Source of the DNA: Sphingobium sp. 15-1
GTDB taxonomy: Bacteria > Pseudomonadota > Alphaproteobacteria > Sphingomonadales > Sphingomonadaceae
DNA: 64,000 nucleotides
Reading direction: 5' to 3'
Assembly: GCF_013375535.1 (NCBI RefSeq)
Contig: NZ_JABXJG010000001.1
Span: 1,550,001 to 1,614,000, forward strand
Part shown: positions 63,601 to 64,000 of the stretch, one piece after another
How the letters are laid out: every line of letters begins with the position of its first letter
How positions within the stretch are numbered: position 1 is the first letter of the stretch
Notes under the pieces: generated by a model
What the model was told of the DNA's origin: nothing
Database searches by the model: none
The model's input: only the letters and a program-made list of their open reading frames with translations
Translations under genes and position numbers: made by a program

Positions 63601-64000
63601 TGCGCGATCTGCTCGGTGGCGGTGGAACAGGGCATCACGATCAACAGCAGATCGTCAAGATAGGCGGTCAGATCCTCATAATGCAGGATGCAGTCGCCCT
63701 TGACCGACCGGAGATTGCCGACGGTCAGCAATTTGGTGAGTTCGCCCCAGCCCCGCCGCGTCGCCGGATAGGCGACGATGTCCGGCGTGCCGTCGGCAAA
63801 GACCAGCCGCGCACCGACGATCAGGCGCAAATCGGTCCGGCAAGCGCACTCCTCCTCCTCGCTGAGTTGCAGCGGCGCGCCCGCTTCCTTGCGCGCCTCC
63901 AGCAGAGCCTCGCGCATCCGTTCGGGCCAACGCTTGCGCGCGACATGAGCGCGGACCACCCCAGCAACCGTGTTGCGGTCGGCTATGCCCAGCCCCTCAA
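60657..64000 (-). CDS. dnaE2: Error-prone DNA polymerase DnaE2 (5' end outside window)
   Basis: The frame remains open to the right window edge, where it reads L-G-I-A-D-R-N-T-V-A-G-V-V-R-A-H, part of the PHP domain, so only the first ~50-60 codons are missing. The polymerase core has G-R-G-S-A-A-N-S-M-V-C and the catalytic P-D-I-D-V-D-F; a C-terminal OB fold ends in L-M-V-V-E-G-E-V-Q-R-S. It performs SOS mutagenesis, normally with ImuA/ImuB encoded just upstream (outside the window). The last ~15 residues run into repeat-like sequence, suggesting the 3' end has been altered. Confidence 0.95.
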   Translation of the reverse strand, partial: EGLGIADRNTVAGVVRAHVARKRWPERMREALLEARKEAGAPLQLSEEEECACRTDLRLIVGARLVFADGTPDIVAYPATRRGWGELTKLLTVGNLRSVKGDCILHYEDLTAYLDDLLLIVMPCSTATEQIAHRNPVDYDYDDRPPKEAIRQGHLSLVPPPAPSDLEELLARLSRLAPGRVWLAAALGRNGRDARRLARFKALAAAAGVPLLATMDALYASPEQRPLQDVLSCIREGAGIAKAGRLLEANAERHVHSPAEIARLFRDCPEAVAESGRFLSQVHFTLDQLAYEYPHEPVPEGWTAQQWLEELTWSAAHARYGARLPLKVRTLLKEEFDLIAKRNYAYYFLTVHDIVAFARTKGILCQGRGSAANSMVCFLLGVTSVDPRRHDLLFSRFVSEERNEPPDIDVDFEHERREEVMQYIYERYGRHRAGIAATVIHYRSRSAVREVAKVLGLSDDVATRLSSTVWGSYSGDMGDARIVEAGFALDNPQIVQLKAIVDQLLSQPFPRHLSQHVGGFVLTQNRLDETVPLHHAAMKERSFIEWDKDDIDALGLMKVDVLALGMLSCIRRAFDLMREQGLGDHQLTVDMEAEDEAVYDMLCKGDSIGVFQVESRAQINMLPRLKPRKIYDLTVQVAIVRPGPIEGNMVHPYLRRRCGEEKVEYPRPSPHHGPADELVKLLGETYGVPLFQEQAMKLAITAAGFKPAEADALRRAMATFRNVGTIHHFREKMIRGMVERGYEAEFAQRCFKQIEGFGSYGFPESHALSFARLVYVSAWIKCHQPAVFACALLNSQPMGFYAPAQLVRDAREHGVTVHDVDVNMSGWDNALEPLLRSRDGKRGEGRGRALALRLGLRQIDGFREDWAMQLVAARADGLFASMEELARRAGLPARALRLLADADACRSLGQDRRAALWEARRTPSDELPLFAAAKARELGEEPDAMLPAMALSEHVEADYLVTRLSLKGHPMQFLRPVFAAEGVLSCAQTSAAKNGTLVKTAGVVLVRQRPGKGNAVFITIEDETGITNILLWARLFEMQRRPVMASRLMVVEGEVQRSKEGVVHLMAARVHDRTAELSRLSEAGGVEPSRMRHARASGHPRNVRILPQSRDFH

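Noticed and set aside
1..64000. CRISPR array or intact insertion sequence
   Set aside because: No regularly spaced direct repeats and no transposase gene with flanking inverted repeats were seen; the only mobile-element trace is the recombinase remnant near 40000.

Overview
The window looks like a chromosomal segment of a Sphingomonadaceae-type alphaproteobacterium (Sphingobium/Novosphingobium-like). This is inferred from the high GC content, two large TonB-dependent receptors, several Rieske oxygenases, a truncated dnaE2 gene, and the order tRNA-Trp, secE, nusG, rplK, rplA. No species assignment is possible from sequence reading alone. There is no rRNA, no CRISPR array and no intact insertion sequence.

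Layout. 1-2702: end of a PaoABC-type periplasmic aldehyde oxidase operon. 2849-8475: a signalling locus with a Sel1-repeat protein, a CHASE hybrid histidine kinase with two receivers, an Hpt protein, and a receiver domain fused to a complete glutamate-dehydrogenase-type enzyme. 8568-17997: YcaQ-type DNA glycosylase, Tas-type aldo-keto reductase, TonB receptor, an NTF2-fold protein and LysR regulator divergent from a bile-acid/sodium-symporter-family carrier, then three small exported Ser/Thr/Gly-rich proteins. 17998-18620 is AT-rich and non-coding, with stacked terminators. 18621-30003: a LysR regulator and a tight nine-gene co-directional run (TonB receptor, VOC protein, FAD monooxygenase, two Rieske oxygenases, BKACE enzyme, cyclase-family hydrolase, SMP-30 protein, alpha/beta hydrolase) that reads as a catabolic pathway for an unidentified, probably aromatic, compound. 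30052-33082: an arsenic operon arsR-arsC-arsN1-acr3-arsH with a well-defined operator/promoter. 33211-39591: exonuclease III, persulfide-dioxygenase/rhodanese fusion with a 1-Cys peroxiredoxin, isochorismatase-family hydrolase, pirin and a divergent LysR. 39592-40412: recombinase remnant beside tRNA-Gln. 40502-46151: MarR regulator, small lipoprotein, EamA carrier, enoyl-CoA hydratase, and a Rieske oxygenase overlapping a CrtI/PYROXD2-like flavoenzyme. 46194-64000: housekeeping genes (pyrB, a ligand-poor dihydroorotase, tRNA-Trp, secE, nusG, rplK, rplA, DEAD-box helicase, YbaL-type antiporter, rplU, rpmA, obgE, proB) and the 3' part of dnaE2.

How the genes work together. In the signalling locus all the parts of a His-Asp-His-Asp relay are present in adjacent or overlapping genes, but the only terminal output visible is the dehydrogenase fused to the last receiver; there is no DNA-binding output. 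In the catabolic run, uptake (TonB receptor), oxygenation (two Rieske enzymes and a flavin monooxygenase), ring cleavage (VOC), hydrolysis and a CoA-linked beta-keto acid cleavage are encoded together, but no ferredoxin or reductase for the Rieske enzymes is in the window. Several families of palindromic intergenic repeats lie in the housekeeping half, including two copies of the same palindrome that bracket the helicase gene.
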